64,000 nt of DNA, from contig JAQFVV010012418.1 of NCBI GenBank assembly GCA_028023455.1, forward strand, positions 8,985,244 through 9,049,243, read 5' to 3'. The position numbers and the translations under genes are program-made. Origin of the DNA: Epiperipatus broadwayi (lineage: Eukaryota; Onychophora; Udeonychophora; Euonychophora; Peripatidae). The notes below the pieces were generated by a model. The model worked only from the letters and a program-made list of their open reading frames with translations, was not told the DNA's origin and ran no database searches. Positions 1-11,363 of this stretch are shown piece after piece; positions within the stretch are counted from its first letter, which is position 1; each line of letters begins with the position of its first letter.

Positions 1-1242
1 TCACTTGTCAAAGATTATAAATATTTCATTCTAAAACTCCTTTATTTTAAATTATTACTAATAAAACATAAATTGTAAATCATAACAATAATAAAGTCAT
101 AAAAATAAAACTATCAGCAACTCAATTTTTGTAGCATACAAATAAAAATAATATTACAATAAGAACAGATAGATATAAATGTTAAAACATGCAAAAAAAA
201 AAAAAAAAAAGATCATGCAATTTCAAAAATATAAATTCTGAATTACATTAATTATTACGTTTAAATTGTCGATAAGCTATGTTTTAAATATTTATTATAT
301 ATATAAGCATATATACAAAAGACATTTAAATATAAACAGAATATTTAAAGATAGTTCAATTTAATAAAGCACAGTGTAAAAATATACACATTTAAAAAAA
401 GGTAAACCAATAATTATATACTGCTATATTCATATAGACTCAATAAAAACAGCCCCAAATCCTTCATGAATAGCAAAATTCTATCATGAATCTGAGGCAA
501 AACCTAAAAGTAAAGTATCAACAACTTTCTATGGGTTGAAAAAATGAAATATCCCTCCTCCTTCCAAAAAAAAAAAAAAAAAAACTCCTCTAAAGTGCAA
601 AATTATAATTATATGGTAAAATACTTATAAAATAAAATACAAACTAAAAAATGATGGTCAAGATTATAAATAAACAATAGTTTTAAATAAATTAAAAATA
701 GTGTCAGAGTTTATGCTACAAAAAATGGAAATTGAAGCTGCTTAATACTGGCAAATATTTCTGTTTTTTCATTGTGACATGTTAAACAAATGTGATTAAA
801 AAAAAATACTTATAAATTTTTCAATTTATTTTATAAACTAATTAGAATACAAATTTTTTTTTTAAATGTTGCATTGCTCAGAATGAGCATGTAAAAAAAA
901 AAATTCATTACTTTTTCTTTAAATGTGTGGAATATAGTAAAATCATGAATATATTGCTAAGTACTGAATGCCAAGACATGTTACAAATTTCAGATATCAA
1001 AGGAAGGCAAGAGAGAGACACCCAATATTTCTCTAAATATTTACAGATCTATTTTTTCTGGAGTAATTGAAAATCCAACATGTTTATTTTTCTTTTCTTG
1101 GGGGGGAGGGGAGATGAGGGGTTGATTGGAATCCCCCTTTATTATGATAAAAAAATAAAGATGTTTCTGATGATATTGTGGATTATGATGCTAAAAATCT
1201 TATAATGCAGAATAAAAAAATTTTTAATATTAAATGCCCTTA
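1..1242. other. AT-rich non-coding DNA
   Basis: No coding segment recognised. The stretch contains poly-A runs (about 189-209, 565-583), short AT microsatellites and a G-run (about 1099-1120). It is probably SMARCD intron, since the gene continues off the left edge. Confidence 0.6.
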
Positions 1243-1483
1243 TGTGCACTAAAAAGAAAAAAATTATTTCTTCAACCACAATAGGGGTTTTTAGTTTTAA
1301 CTTAGAATAAAAGCATGGGGGAGGGGGTGTTGATTGAGAAATTAATTAAGTCACTCACTTGTTATAAAAAATAGGGAATGACTTAATTAGTTTTTGGACC
1401 CACCTTGCTTTTATTTCAAGTTAAAGCTGAAAACCTCTATTGCAGTTGAAGAAACAATTATTTTTTGTTCTTTTTAATCCACA
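1243..1483. mobile_element. Foldback MITE, TA-flanked (Tc1/mariner-like)
   Basis: An almost complete palindrome: the left arm (1243 to about 1330) is matched by the reverse complement of about 1398-1483. Shared blocks include TTATTTCTTCAAC, TTTTAACTT.GAATAAAAGCA and, innermost, TTAATTAAGTCA. The unit is flanked by TA on both sides (1241-1242 and 1484-1485), as expected for Tc1/mariner MITEs. No coding capacity. Arms are diverged by substitutions, so the insertion is old. Confidence 0.7.
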
Positions 1484-3353
1484 GTAAATAAAAATGTAAA
1501 ACTATATTGTACTTTAAATTGACTGGACACTTATAGTTAATATATATATATATTGGAGTGGTCAATCTGAGATTCAGATTGTGCTTCACAACCCTATCCA
1601 ATCTCCCACCACCAAACCAAATTCAAATCCCATTCATATGCTTATATACGCACCTACATAATTCAATTTCTCTTAATTTCCTTTCAAAATAACAATGCTA
1701 AGATATTTAATAATATCTTAACTAAATAATAATGCGATATATTTTAATAGGTCGTATATGTGCGTAAAGCACATGTATATAGAAAGGGTGATGGGGGATT
1801 GGGTATAAATTAATATTTATATTCATATATTGTATATTAAACTATATATTTAAAATTATATCCAAAATATCATGTAAGGGCGGTCAGGATGATGCTTGGA
1901 AGCTTCTAGAAACATAAAATATTTAACTAAAATCCATTAGTATTATCAAAATTATTAATCTTATAAAAAATCAAATCAATTTCCTTAACGAAAATTTATT
2001 ATTTAGTAAAATCTATTTCTGAGCTAGAAATAGATTTAGAACAGCCATTTTAGAAACATACCAACCCGACTGCATTGTTTTATACTACCTTAAGAACCAA
2101 AGGTAAATTCCTCATGTAAAAATCGATCTGTAGCAGCCTTTATAGTCTTAGGTAATGGAGCATGAAAGCATTCCTTAGATAATCAGGAATTGTATAAATA
2201 AGGCCCAATTTCAGTCAAGTAAAGAAGAGTACTTAAATTTATAAGGCACCGTCCAAACGAATCCATGTCACTCAAAATTTCAACATGACAACCACTAAGT
2301 AGTAGGGAAAGATGTTAAGTAGTAGGGAAAGATGTATCTTCTGACCATGCCTAATCCAGCTCCCGCCAGCCTGCCGCTCTACTGCTAAACAACTGTGAAC
2401 TTGATGCTATCCTTAAAAACTAACCTAAAAATATGCTACCTGCTTCCAAAATGATCGAAAGGACTTTCGTGCTCAAAACAAACCACGGAAACATCAACTT
2501 CATAGCTTGACAGAAATCACCAAGAATGAAGGTAATACCGTTGAGATGCCGCCATCATAGACTTTCTAACTTTCTTTCCAGTAATTCTTTAATGCTTAAG
2601 AATTTAATATTAACGTCTTATAAACTCTGTAACCTGTGTTTTCTCCCTAAATTTATAAATCTTTAAATATGTAATCTTTTAACGTGACTATCTATTTCAC
2701 TTTATAAATATCTTAGATTAGCCTCATAATTTTCAAAATTAATTTGATGCGGCAACTATTTTCCTGATATTTTACAACTAATATATATTTTAAATCATAA
2801 TATGATATATCAATAAACTCCCACCCTCCCAAGTAAAATTATTTTTAGCTTAGCTCCTCACCATTAGAGGGGAGTGCCAATTCATTAATTATTTTGTTTT
2901 TACTTTTAAAACTACAAACGCTTGCTAGGTTGGGAGAAGATTTTAAATGTCTTTTTATTCATTATACTTTTTGTGTAAACAACAGAGGGGGGAATAAATT
3001 CCAACTTTGATTAGTTTACAAGTTATACAAAGGTTAATTTACTTACTAGTGCAATATTAATTCAAAACAAATATATTAATTATATACTTCTTTTATGTTT
3101 CTTTATCCTCACCCAGTTAAACATATAGGTATACTTTTATTAAAACACACCTTAGACTTAATTTTATATTATATTAAACGTATATGGAGTTTTATTGAAG
3201 AATGTAATGAAAGGGGGGCAATAGAGCATTAGTTAAACTTAAATATAGTTTTATAATAACGCCTTTTAATTTACATTTAGTAAATCCGATCATACCATCA
3301 TATTTGATTTTATTGCTATAGGTGATAAGTTTAGTTATACATATCTTGACTAG
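1484..3353. other. Non-coding; includes GC-richer patch and 20-bp tandem duplication
   Basis: No gene recognised. Around 2040-2560 the base composition is visibly less AT-rich than its surroundings and does not match a family I know. It holds a perfect 20-bp tandem duplication (2296-2315 and 2316-2335) and a TATAAATA at about 2193. The segment 1590-1820 has weakly self-complementary blocks (CCAATCTCCC and GGGGGATTGGG). Confidence 0.45.
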
Positions 3354-3719
3354 TTATTAGTCTATCCCAAGCATAGGCTATTATTCTTTATAATCAAGCT
3401 TTATCTAGAGATGTGCGTCGAAATGCCTGTGCCATCTCATCTTCATTTAGATCGTAATCAGAATGACCTTGGATTGTCTACTCGCGCAACGAGAGCAATT
3501 CATGAGATAATTCCGGCAAAGTTTGACCCATAGCAATTCCGTCTGAGACCCTCAATCTCTAAAAGCAGATTCCATGAAATGTGGGTGTGGCAAGCCAGTA
3601 TGGATATTTTCTTATTTCAAAATGATAAAACATTTTACTTCCAAGAAATGGATCCACAAATCTTAGCTGGCTTTTATGTTAACACCGAGATACTTAATCA
3701 GATTATCGTCCTCTTTTAA
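3354..3719 (+). pseudogene. Possible decayed coding segment, unknown family
   Basis: One frame stays open from 3354 to 3719 except for a single TAG at 3531. From the ATG at 3411 the first part begins MCVEMPVPSHLHLDRNQ; the second part, after the stop, includes SRFHEMWVWQASMDIFLFQN. Residue use is balanced (Trp, Cys, His, Pro), unlike chance ORFs in this AT-rich DNA, and local GC is raised. I do not recognise a family. It could be the remnant of a transposon ORF or a processed fragment; chance cannot be excluded for about 120 codons. Confidence 0.3.
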
Positions 3720-4169
3720 AATCTTAAGCCTATAAATATCTATATATGTGATGTTATGGTCTAATTAAATGTAGTTCGTAAATCTATTAATTTTCTATTG
3801 ATGTGTCGCTTAATGACTCTAGATATATTTATCGAAATACTCCCACGTATGTTAATCATCCAAATAAAATAAATAAATTTTTATTGCATATATTTTCCAT
3901 ATTCAATACATTTATGATAAGTTGATCAGTTAATTCTACAATTATGTAAATCTTCCCAAATCAGTCAAGGTTGTGTTTCTCTTGTAATTCAGGCGAATTG
4001 TTATAATTATACACTACATAATTGTGGTAGATTATTTTATTGAAATATCAAAACGCCACATCAAAAGTAATAATATATAAATTTATATGTAAATATCCAT
4101 GTTAAAGTGCGATAAAGCACAACACGATTTATTTGTAATATGAAGCTAATTATCTAATATAACTAATAT

Positions 4170-4286
4170 GCCTACGGTCATACTACATTGAATACACAGG
4201 TTCTCGTCCGATTACCGGTTAAGCAACGTTAGGCTCAGTTAGTACTTGGATGGGTGACCGCCTGGGAACCCTGAGGGCTGTAGGCC
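4170..4286 (+). rRNA. 5S rRNA-like sequence (SINE head or pseudogene)
   Basis: Starts GCCTACGGTCATAC and ends GGGCTGTAGGC, which pair as helix I. Internally TTAGTACTTGGATGGGTGAC and CGCCTGGGAA match eukaryotic 5S rRNA almost perfectly. Length is 117 nt against the usual 119-121. The internal control region is altered (AAGCAACGTTAGG in place of the usual AAGCAGGGTCGGG-type sequence), and there is no downstream T-run terminator; instead a tRNA-like unit follows. Hence probably a SINE head rather than a functional 5S gene. Confidence 0.75.
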
Positions 4287-4400
4287 TTCCATTTGTCTTG
4301 CGTTGTTAGCCGAGAGGTATTGCAGCCACCATGCAAGCAAGTAGTTGGTTGCAGACGGTTGTGGGTTCGTGTCCCGGCCGATGCTATGACATATGAAATA
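4170..4400 (+). mobile_element. Chimeric 5S rRNA/tRNA-derived SINE
   Basis: A 5S rRNA-like head (4170-4286) is followed within about 25 bases by a tRNA-like unit with a Pol III A-box match (TAGCCGAGAGG, 4307-4317) and B-box match (GGTTCGTGTCC, about 4363-4373). Such 5S+tRNA chimeras are known from the Deu/SINE3-type SINEs. The 3' limit is unclear: the sequence fades into AT-rich DNA after about 4390 and no poly-A tail or target duplication is evident. Transcription would be by RNA polymerase III in the plus direction. The alternative, a dispersed 5S pseudogene next to an unrelated tRNA SINE, is less economical. Confidence 0.7.
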
Positions 4401-6385
4401 TAACTCAATGTATAAATTTCTAATTTTCTATTTATCTTTATTATTAAATATAATATTAAAACAAACATCTCTGATCATTGCAAGTTCTTTATATATCTCA
4501 TTATATATGTTTAATTTCAACTAAAGAATGACGTATCGTAAATTGTAAGATTTCGCAAGCGTCATTCGTTCAAGCATAATAAATGCAATTTAAAGTGACT
4601 GCTTAACATCTTCACGCTCTCATTTCCATATGCTTAAGATTTGCCCTTACATAAATGTTTGGGTCAAAAGGATGGGTGGATTCATTCCATTTTTTCTAAA
4701 AAACTATATCTTGTGGCTGGAAAAAGTGAGAATATTCATTTATAGTTTATCTTTAAAGCGCATGTGCATCACTAATATCACTATTATAGTATAAAATCAT
4801 AGCGCTATATAAAATAATATCTCATTAATTGATTTAGTTAATTGTAAAATATAGTTATTAAATTATTAATGTCATGATTTAGAAAGTTATAAAATCCCGC
4901 TAATGTCAAAAATATATGCTTGTCAGTCTCAAATGTATGCATGCTCTTGCCATGATTTCCCCTTGAATCTCTTTGTTTCTCTGCTGTGCAATGTTGGTCC
5001 GAAATAAATTAAATAACCTAGTATTATCGGAATTGCCACTCTTAAGTAATTGAATCTGGAAGCTGAGCATACAGGATAGAGTTCATGAATGTTCCTGACA
5101 TGTGTATCTCACGCATGATTGGACTGGAGGTACTTTTGAACAGTTTCAAGATCGAGTTGTGTGATCGTGCAAATCGACTGGTACAATATATATCACTAGA
5201 TAATTCTGGTATAAGTTATATATAAATATTTTTTTTAAATGAAAAGTGTGTGAAATTTTTGCTTTGAATGGAAATTTTTATTTTCTAAAAAAAAAAAAAA
5301 AAATCTTACCAAAACTATATTATAAATGAAGTTCACTTAATACATATAATTTTACTTTAAACCAATTTCACACATATAGGGCATATATATCCCAGATATT
5401 TTTGCAGTATATTTAACATCTATACCCTTTATGTATACATCATATTTAACATGTGTACATAATCATATACGTATAAAAAATTAGTAAGTAACTATTCTGT
5501 TTAAAATTGTTGACATTTTTTCTTTTTATTTGAAATTTTTTTTTTTTTTAAAAAAAAAGCTTAACAAAACCATATTAATATTATAAACAATTTTATCATT
5601 ACTTAAATGAAGCTTATAATTGCAACAACAAAAAAACAACAACTCAAGAGCATTATTTAAAACATTCCTCCCCATTCTTCCATATCTAAAAACTAAGTCA
5701 CCACCTTGAAATATTAATTAACATGACCTATTACTCTCATGGAGATTTTAAAATATGTACAAAATTTCCACAAGTTATCTTGAACTTAAATCTATTATGG
5801 CAAATATCAATATTAAAATGTTATAAAAATGTTATTAAATTGGAAAAAACAAGTTAATACCATCCTCTTGCAAATATAATTTAAAACAAATAAAAGTTTT
5901 AAAAAGAATATTTAACTTTGATGCAGGGAAAATATTAAATATTTTCAATATTTTCCCACTCTTTGTTTCATATCTAAGAAACAGGGTGACCTCCTGAAAA
6001 GATTAGTATTGGGTTAGCCTGGTACCAAATTTCAAGCAATTCTATAAAACTTAATTGTATTAAATGTCAATTTTAAAATTTCATTCTAATTTAAAAAAGA
6101 TCAAAAGTTTACAAACAAATTTACCATTGTATAAACTGATTTTCCAACTTCAGTAAAAGCATTTAAAAGAAGGAGAAAGACTGATATATTATACTTATTT
6201 ACTGATATATCTGAAAAAGAAAGTTTAGAGGCAAAACTTAAGCATTTTAAAAAGGCCTTCAATAAAGTAATGTCCATTAATAATAAAAAAAAAAAGAGAA
6301 AATTTTAGTAAGATAAAAGAGTTGTTAAAAAAACTCTGTCTAGAGAAACTATTTTATGATAATTATGAGACGAAAGAATCCAAGC
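4401..6385. other. AT-rich non-coding DNA
   Basis: No gene or classified repeat recognised. A slightly GC-richer patch lies at about 4960-5180. Poly-A/poly-T runs occur at about 5286-5302 and 5537-5559. Confidence 0.5.
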
Positions 6386-6393
6386 AATTAAAT

Positions 6394-6843
6394 CAGGGGT
6401 GGGCAATTGTTTTGGCTTGGGGGCCGCAGAAGTTGATGAAGGGCCACACTCTTTTTTCATGACACAATAAGCACACTACTTTATTCCACGTATTACCAAA
6501 AAAATATTTGTTTGTCCATTCTTCATTACACACAACCTTCATCACTGATTTTACATTTTTTCGGTGGGTTCATGGTTTCACTAAAGTTGAAAAAGTATAT
6601 ATTTGCTAATGCAAAGACAAAATTGAAATTAACCAAATCAACTGGAAAAGCACTGCACATCGTATCTACACTGCACATGTGTGCAGATGTGCCGATCTTA
6701 GTGGACAACACGAGACGAATCTTCAATCGCGCACCGGAAGGAAATCTCAATTCAAGGCAGATTTTTCTGATTGTTTTGGTGGGCTGCATAAAAATTCTTA
6801 GTGGGCCACATGTGGCCCTCGGGCCGCTATTTGCCTATCCCTG
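6394..6843. mobile_element. Non-autonomous hAT element with 8-bp TSD
   Basis: The ends are CAGGGGTGGGCAA and TTGCCTATCCCTG, the classic CAGGGGTGGGCAA-type hAT terminal repeat. Subterminal GGGCCGCAGAAG and CTCGGGCCGC are also typical of this group. Flanking 8-bp duplications are AATTAAAT (6386-6393) and AATTAGAT (6844-6851), one mismatch. At 450 bp it cannot encode a transposase; overlapping open frames inside it on both strands have no recognisable protein similarity. Confidence 0.9.
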
Positions 6844-6851
6844 AATTAGAT

Positions 6852-8049
6852 GATTGTTTAACTTGAAAGGATTATAATATATTAGTTATTACAAATTTAA
6901 TATGAAATTGTAAGTAAAAAATAAGTTATGATTTAATAAGACATTCAAAAGTATTGCAAATTCTTAAAACAGAAAAAAAAAATTTATATCAGACATAGAA
7001 ATAAGGAAAAATTTTATTTAATAAAATATTCAGCAGGTCCAAATAGTTAAGCAAATAATTTTTTTCTTCATAAAGCATACAATAACTCCAATTTATAAAA
7101 CTTTTCTAAGTAAACAAATAGCCAAAGATGGTCTTATTCATTCAAAAGGCAGAATAAAAATGATATATGTTTGATTGTTCAGCTCCCCTCCCCCCAAGCA
7201 ATGTATAAATTCAGTATAAGCAGATAAAATGACACTATCAAATGAAATATTATATAGTATTTTTCTAATCTGTAAAGTTATCTTACAAAGATTGCACTTA
7301 AATGACTGTCAAATCATTATACATACAACATAAACTGTCCACATAAATAAGAATAAAAATGTCTTATGTCAAAAGTTACAAAAATTTTAAAACAAATTAT
7401 AAATAATAAAAGTATATATACTTTTTGATAAGTAAAAAAAAAAATATTGACAATTTCTTTTAATTACAATATATATATATCATTTGTTTTCAATAGATCT
7501 TTATTAATTCACCTACAAATTGCAAAAACTAAATTATAAAATAATTATAACTATTTAAATATTTACTATAGTAGACTTATACTGTATTATTATTGACAAC
7601 TGATTGTTACATACTAAATATATTATAAAATTCTTAAAGTTTACAGTTTTCAATAAATTATTACTAATTATTTGATTACTATACTATGATGAATGTAAAC
7701 ATATTCATCACTCTATGTAAATGACCCATCAATCATGAATTGCTAATCAATCAGAAAAAATATATGTAAAATATAGCACTATAATATATATAAACAAATA
7801 CATTAAGAGAAAATTCATTTTTAAAAGTAGCAATTTATTTACTGTACCACAGAATCATTTATTATAAGGTGAGTAATCAATGAATACTAACTAGATGTTA
7901 GTTCTACATCTATGTTCCCAGAAAAGGTTCTGACTACTGACTTCCTTCAATGAAAATGAGTATTGCACTTACAATATAGACCCCATATCAAGCTAATAAC
8001 CACATATTTGAAACAACTAAAATTTTAAATCTAAGTAAATTTGCTTATA
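6852..8049. other. AT-rich non-coding DNA
   Basis: No coding or repeat signature recognised; simple AT tracts only. Confidence 0.5.
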
Positions 8050-9020
8050 CACCTGGGTCTCGTTTTATGCGGATTATTTTAATGCAATTTTGAAATTATG
8101 CGATTCATGTTTCTTCTTAATATCTTTCATATTTCACTATATTTATTAGATATCAAGAAATTTAAATTATTAATAACTTATTTTCACTTGAAATACTTTT
8201 TTTTCTTCAAAAATATAATGTTATATTAGCAGCTAACATGAATATGGCCTGAAGCAGTATTTAGATTTTTAGCTTCTATGTAAATAATCTATTTATACTG
8301 AGTAAATAATAATAATAGATTTATACTTACATATAAAAATATCGCAATAAATATTCAAAAAATTTAAACCTTTAAAATGTATTTTGTTATATATAACAGA
8401 AATAAATAATCTTTTAGATTTTTAAAATAAAAAATAAAGATTTTATAAACTGAAAATAATCTTTCTAATGACAATGTGTAATCTTTTTGTTTTGATTACG
8501 ATGTCATTTTTTTAATATAGAAACAGAAAACTATTAACACAGCACAAGACTGAAAATGGTGCTAGTTGTACATCACATCACGAATAAAAGTAAAGTGGCT
8601 AACAGGTTTCTCTGGGCATAATTGCTGAGAGATTCTTGACTTCGTTTAAGGAGAAGCCACAATACATCACATCACATCTGATTTCTTACCAATTTACAAA
8701 CGAACGCTAGCGGTAATGATTAAAATATGTATGAAAAAAATGTAAAATTAAAGACTAGTAATAAAAAAAGTAAAAAAAGTTTGTCTTGTATTAATTTTTT
8801 TCAAATAATTGAATTTTTTTATTAGTCATACTTTATTTGCTTATTTTTTTAATGCAAATTTTAAAGTAATTTTTCCTTATTGCTTTGCTTTTATGCGAAT
8901 TCTGAAAATTACAGCACCTATCTCCCATTTTTCAAGGTAAATTAAGGCTATTTTTATGCAATTTTTTTTAATGCGGGTTTTCTGTGGAACCTATCTACCG
9001 CATAAAACAAGACCCAGGTG
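8050..9020. mobile_element. Non-autonomous pogo/Tigger-like DNA transposon
   Basis: Terminal inverted repeats of 23 bp (left CACCTGGGTCTCGTTTTATG plus CGG; right the reverse complement with one mismatch) are flanked by TA at 8048-8049 and 9021-9022. The CTCGTTTTATGCGG motif, with further ATGCG-type repeats just inside both ends, resembles Tigger/pogo elements whose ends read ...CTCGTTTTATTGCG. Length is 971 bp with no transposase frame. The open frame crossing the right end is a by-product of the TIR. Confidence 0.8.
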
Positions 9021-9735
9021 TATATTATAGTAATACGAGTCTCATACTAGACCAAAAACTGTATTTTAATAAATTCAGTTTTGTGTTAATTGTGAATACC
9101 TGTCAATCTTTAGTTAGGATTATACAAATTAACAAATCATCATACAACTTTTTTTGCTTACATTTAACACATATTAAAAGCCATAATTCTTTATTCAAAA
9201 GCCATTTATTATAATCTTGAGTAATCATTAGAAATTATTAAGTAGTATTATATCCACATCAGGTTATTAAATTGAAGGTATAAGAGTTAAATATAATGGC
9301 TAGATTGTAAGTCCAAGTCTACTTCCCAATCTGTCTTCTGGTATTAAATTAAATATACATTAATAAAAAATTGTGTATATAATGCATATAATGAAATAGT
9401 TATTACATTTAAATAGATTCTGAGTTTTAATATTGCTAGTTTCTATGACAATTATTTAACATTTTGCAGAACAATTCATTGAATGTAAAATCATGTGAAA
9501 ATTTACAATGCTTTAAAATCCATTAAAAAAAATAAAGTTTACATTTGCGTTAATACCAAAGATATTGCAATAAATTATAAAATTAAATTTATTAATTATC
9601 TTTATTTGGACTTAGATAAATGTTTTGAGTTAAAGCTCACACAAACATGGCTATTTATATAATGTTAGGATAGTTAAAAATTAACTTTAAAAATAATGCA
9701 AATTACAAAAAGATAGATAGATAATAATAAATGGT
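9021..9735. other. AT-rich non-coding DNA
   Basis: No gene or classified repeat recognised. Confidence 0.5.
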
Positions 9736-10108
9736 TAATTATATATTAGATTGTTTCCATAATCCAATATTAATTGTTAAATGTTTTTAGAAAAATTCAA
9801 ACTTAATTTAAACTTTTCAAATAAATCTCTACTGTTAGTAATATGTATCACAACATTACAGATTGTTGCCTTTAACAAATTCAATAGGAATCTAAAGATT
9901 TCTGATTTGATTCCCAAGTTAGTAGTGTTAATAGGCAGGCCAGCATCACCTGAAGAAGAGATTAATACCACTCAACATTTTGTGCTATATAGTAACCATT
10001 GCGCTATTCCTATCATTTGAATGTATTTAAAAATTTAAATAAAATTTGAATTTTTCTAGACATTTAACAATTAATATTAGATGATAGAAATAATCCAACA
10101 TATAATTA
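9736..10108. mobile_element. Long-TIR MITE carrying a tRNA-SINE segment
   Basis: Inverted arms of about 75 bp: left 9736 to about 9812 and right about 10033-10108. They share TAATTATAT, AATATTAATTGTTAAATG and AGAAAAATTCAAA. The outermost bases are TAATTATA/TATAATTA. The interior contains a tRNA-derived SINE segment (see 9840-9962), so the MITE was either hit by or captured a SINE. Open frames on both strands inside it are a consequence of the palindrome and are not genes. Confidence 0.65.
9840..9962 (+). mobile_element. tRNA-derived SINE fragment with conserved core
   Basis: Contains a B-box-like TTTGATTCCCAAG (9906-9918) followed by GGCAGGCCAGCATCACCTGA (9934-9953) and AGAAGAG. The same order occurs on the opposite strand at 31200-31330. 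Shared spacing and sequence identify both as one SINE family with a conserved central or tail domain. The tRNA A-box side is too decayed to place here. Confidence 0.6.
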
Positions 10109-10153
10109 CAATAAAATACCGTCATCATAAACTTTTACATAAACAATAAAGTG

Positions 10154-10411
10154 CCAATAAATATCACATGACCACCACTTCTTATGCTTGTGTATAACTG
10201 TTGTTAAAACAGGCAAAACTCACTATACGTATTGCCACACATAGCAAGCTATAATAATCAATGGATGACGAAGGCCACAAGCCAGAAGCTAGTCTGGGGA
10301 TATTGGATGAGTAGGCACTAGATGGGGATTTTATGCACAAACCTTCTGGCATCCATTGATTACTCTAGCTTGCTGTGTGTGGCAATACATATAGTGAGTT
10401 TTGCCTGTTTT
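10154..10411. mobile_element. Long-TIR repeat family X, copy 1
   Basis: Left sequence includes TCACATGACCACCACTTCTT, then GTTAAAACAGGCAAAACTC, ATTGCCACACATAGCAAGCT and AATCAATGGATG; the last three recur inverted at the right end (CATCCATTGATTACT, TAGCTTGCTGTGTGTGGCAA, GAGTTTTGCCTGTTTTAA). Direct repeats AAACAATAAAGTG flank the unit (10141-10153 and 10412-10424), consistent with a target duplication. The left end carries about 60 bp not mirrored at the right. The internal ~110 bp is shared with copies at 59.0 and 59.7 kb. Confidence 0.75.
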
Positions 10412-10831
10412 AAACAATAAAGTGACTAAAAAAAACGGTGAAATTACAAGAAAATAAATTGAATTAATATAAAAAAATTAGATATTAAAATTATAGTCAA
10501 TAAATTTTTAATACATATTTCGATAAATGGGAAAACTTGAGCATCTTTTATAATGAATTTATATCACAACTTTCAAATAATATATATATATGTATATCAT
10601 TGGAGGGGTTGGGGGGTTGGTAGGATAAGTAGAAAACCATTAAGGTGAAGAAAGATCATTAGGTACTCAGTCTTGGAAAGAGTTCTGATTATTATTATAT
10701 CTGTTTTTTACTGTAGTTGCTGAAATTTCAGTAATATCAGATAATAGTGACTAATTACAAAGAAAAGTTCTAATGTAACTGGATTTATCCAGTCACTATT
10801 GCCATGAAGTAAATAAGCACAATATTGGATA

Positions 10832-10943
10832 TTAAAACAGGCAAAACTCTCCATACAGTAGTCCACTCAGTGCCAGAGAGTTTTGCCTATTTTAATAACA
10901 GTTATGCGCAAGCATGATAAGTGGTGATCATGTGATGTTTACT
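10832..10943. mobile_element. Long-TIR repeat family X, copy 2 (short, reversed)
   Basis: Begins TTAAAACAGGCAAAACTCTC and ends with GTGGTGATCATGTGATGTTT, the reverse orientation of copy 1. The internal unit found in the other copies is deleted. Flanked by AATATTGGATA (10821-10831) and AATTTTGGATA (10944-10954), an 11-bp duplication with one mismatch. Confidence 0.75.
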
Positions 10944-11246
10944 AATTTTGGATACCCTGCATAGCCATAATAAGAGATCAGAATCTTTTCCTGGACTATC
11001 CATTTTGAAATCTTTCTCAACTTAAATGAGTTTCAGTTTGTGCTAACACATTCAACATCTTTTTCAATGTAAATATTCAACATATATATATATATTATTT
11101 TGTTTTAATTAAAAAAGTGTTCAATTAATACTGTAATTTGATTTTATTACATATACACACACAAATGCTTAAATACATAAACAACATTAAACAATAACTG
11201 CAATGAGAATATGAAGATGAATTTAAATAACTTATAAAATGAATAC

Positions 11247-11363
11247 CTCTACTAAATGATTGTCTGGTCCATAGAGCTCTTTATCTAGCTCAATAACTAA
11301 ACTTTTGAAAAAAGAAGAAAATTTTCTTTTTCCTCGATTGGGATCATTCTTGGTTAAAACAGG
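11247..11363 (-). CDS. SMARCD1: SMARCD/BAF60 internal exon D (39 codons)
   Basis: The exon encodes [20 protein letters not shown] followed by [35 protein letters not shown] and [10 protein letters not shown] are near-invariant in BAF60; the first ten residues are the variable loop. The acceptor is a very long T tract (A run on the plus strand, 11365-11383) ending TTTAG; the donor is GTATTC, a weak site. The following protein block (WHRT...QETDGF...) was sought between 1 and 11246 on the minus strand and not found, so that intron runs past the window edge or the exon was missed. Confidence 0.94.

Noticed and set aside
1590-1820. Possible foldback element
   Set aside because: Only short blocks are self-complementary, and alignment breaks down between them; weaker than the palindromes that were reported.
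4235-4468. 77-codon minus-strand frame containing AGTRTHNRLQPTT
   Set aside because: This is the antisense of the tRNA-like part of the 5S/tRNA SINE; such pseudo-peptides are a common artefact of tRNA B-box sequences.
6512-6844. Overlapping open frames of 110 and 87 codons on opposite strands
   Set aside because: They lie inside the hAT MITE defined by CAGGGGTGGGCAA ends and an 8-bp duplication, and no recognisable protein similarity is seen.
1-11246. Downstream SMARCD exons (WHRT...QETDGF block and SWIB domain)
   Set aside because: The minus strand was read for these conserved residues and nothing matched; they probably lie left of the window.
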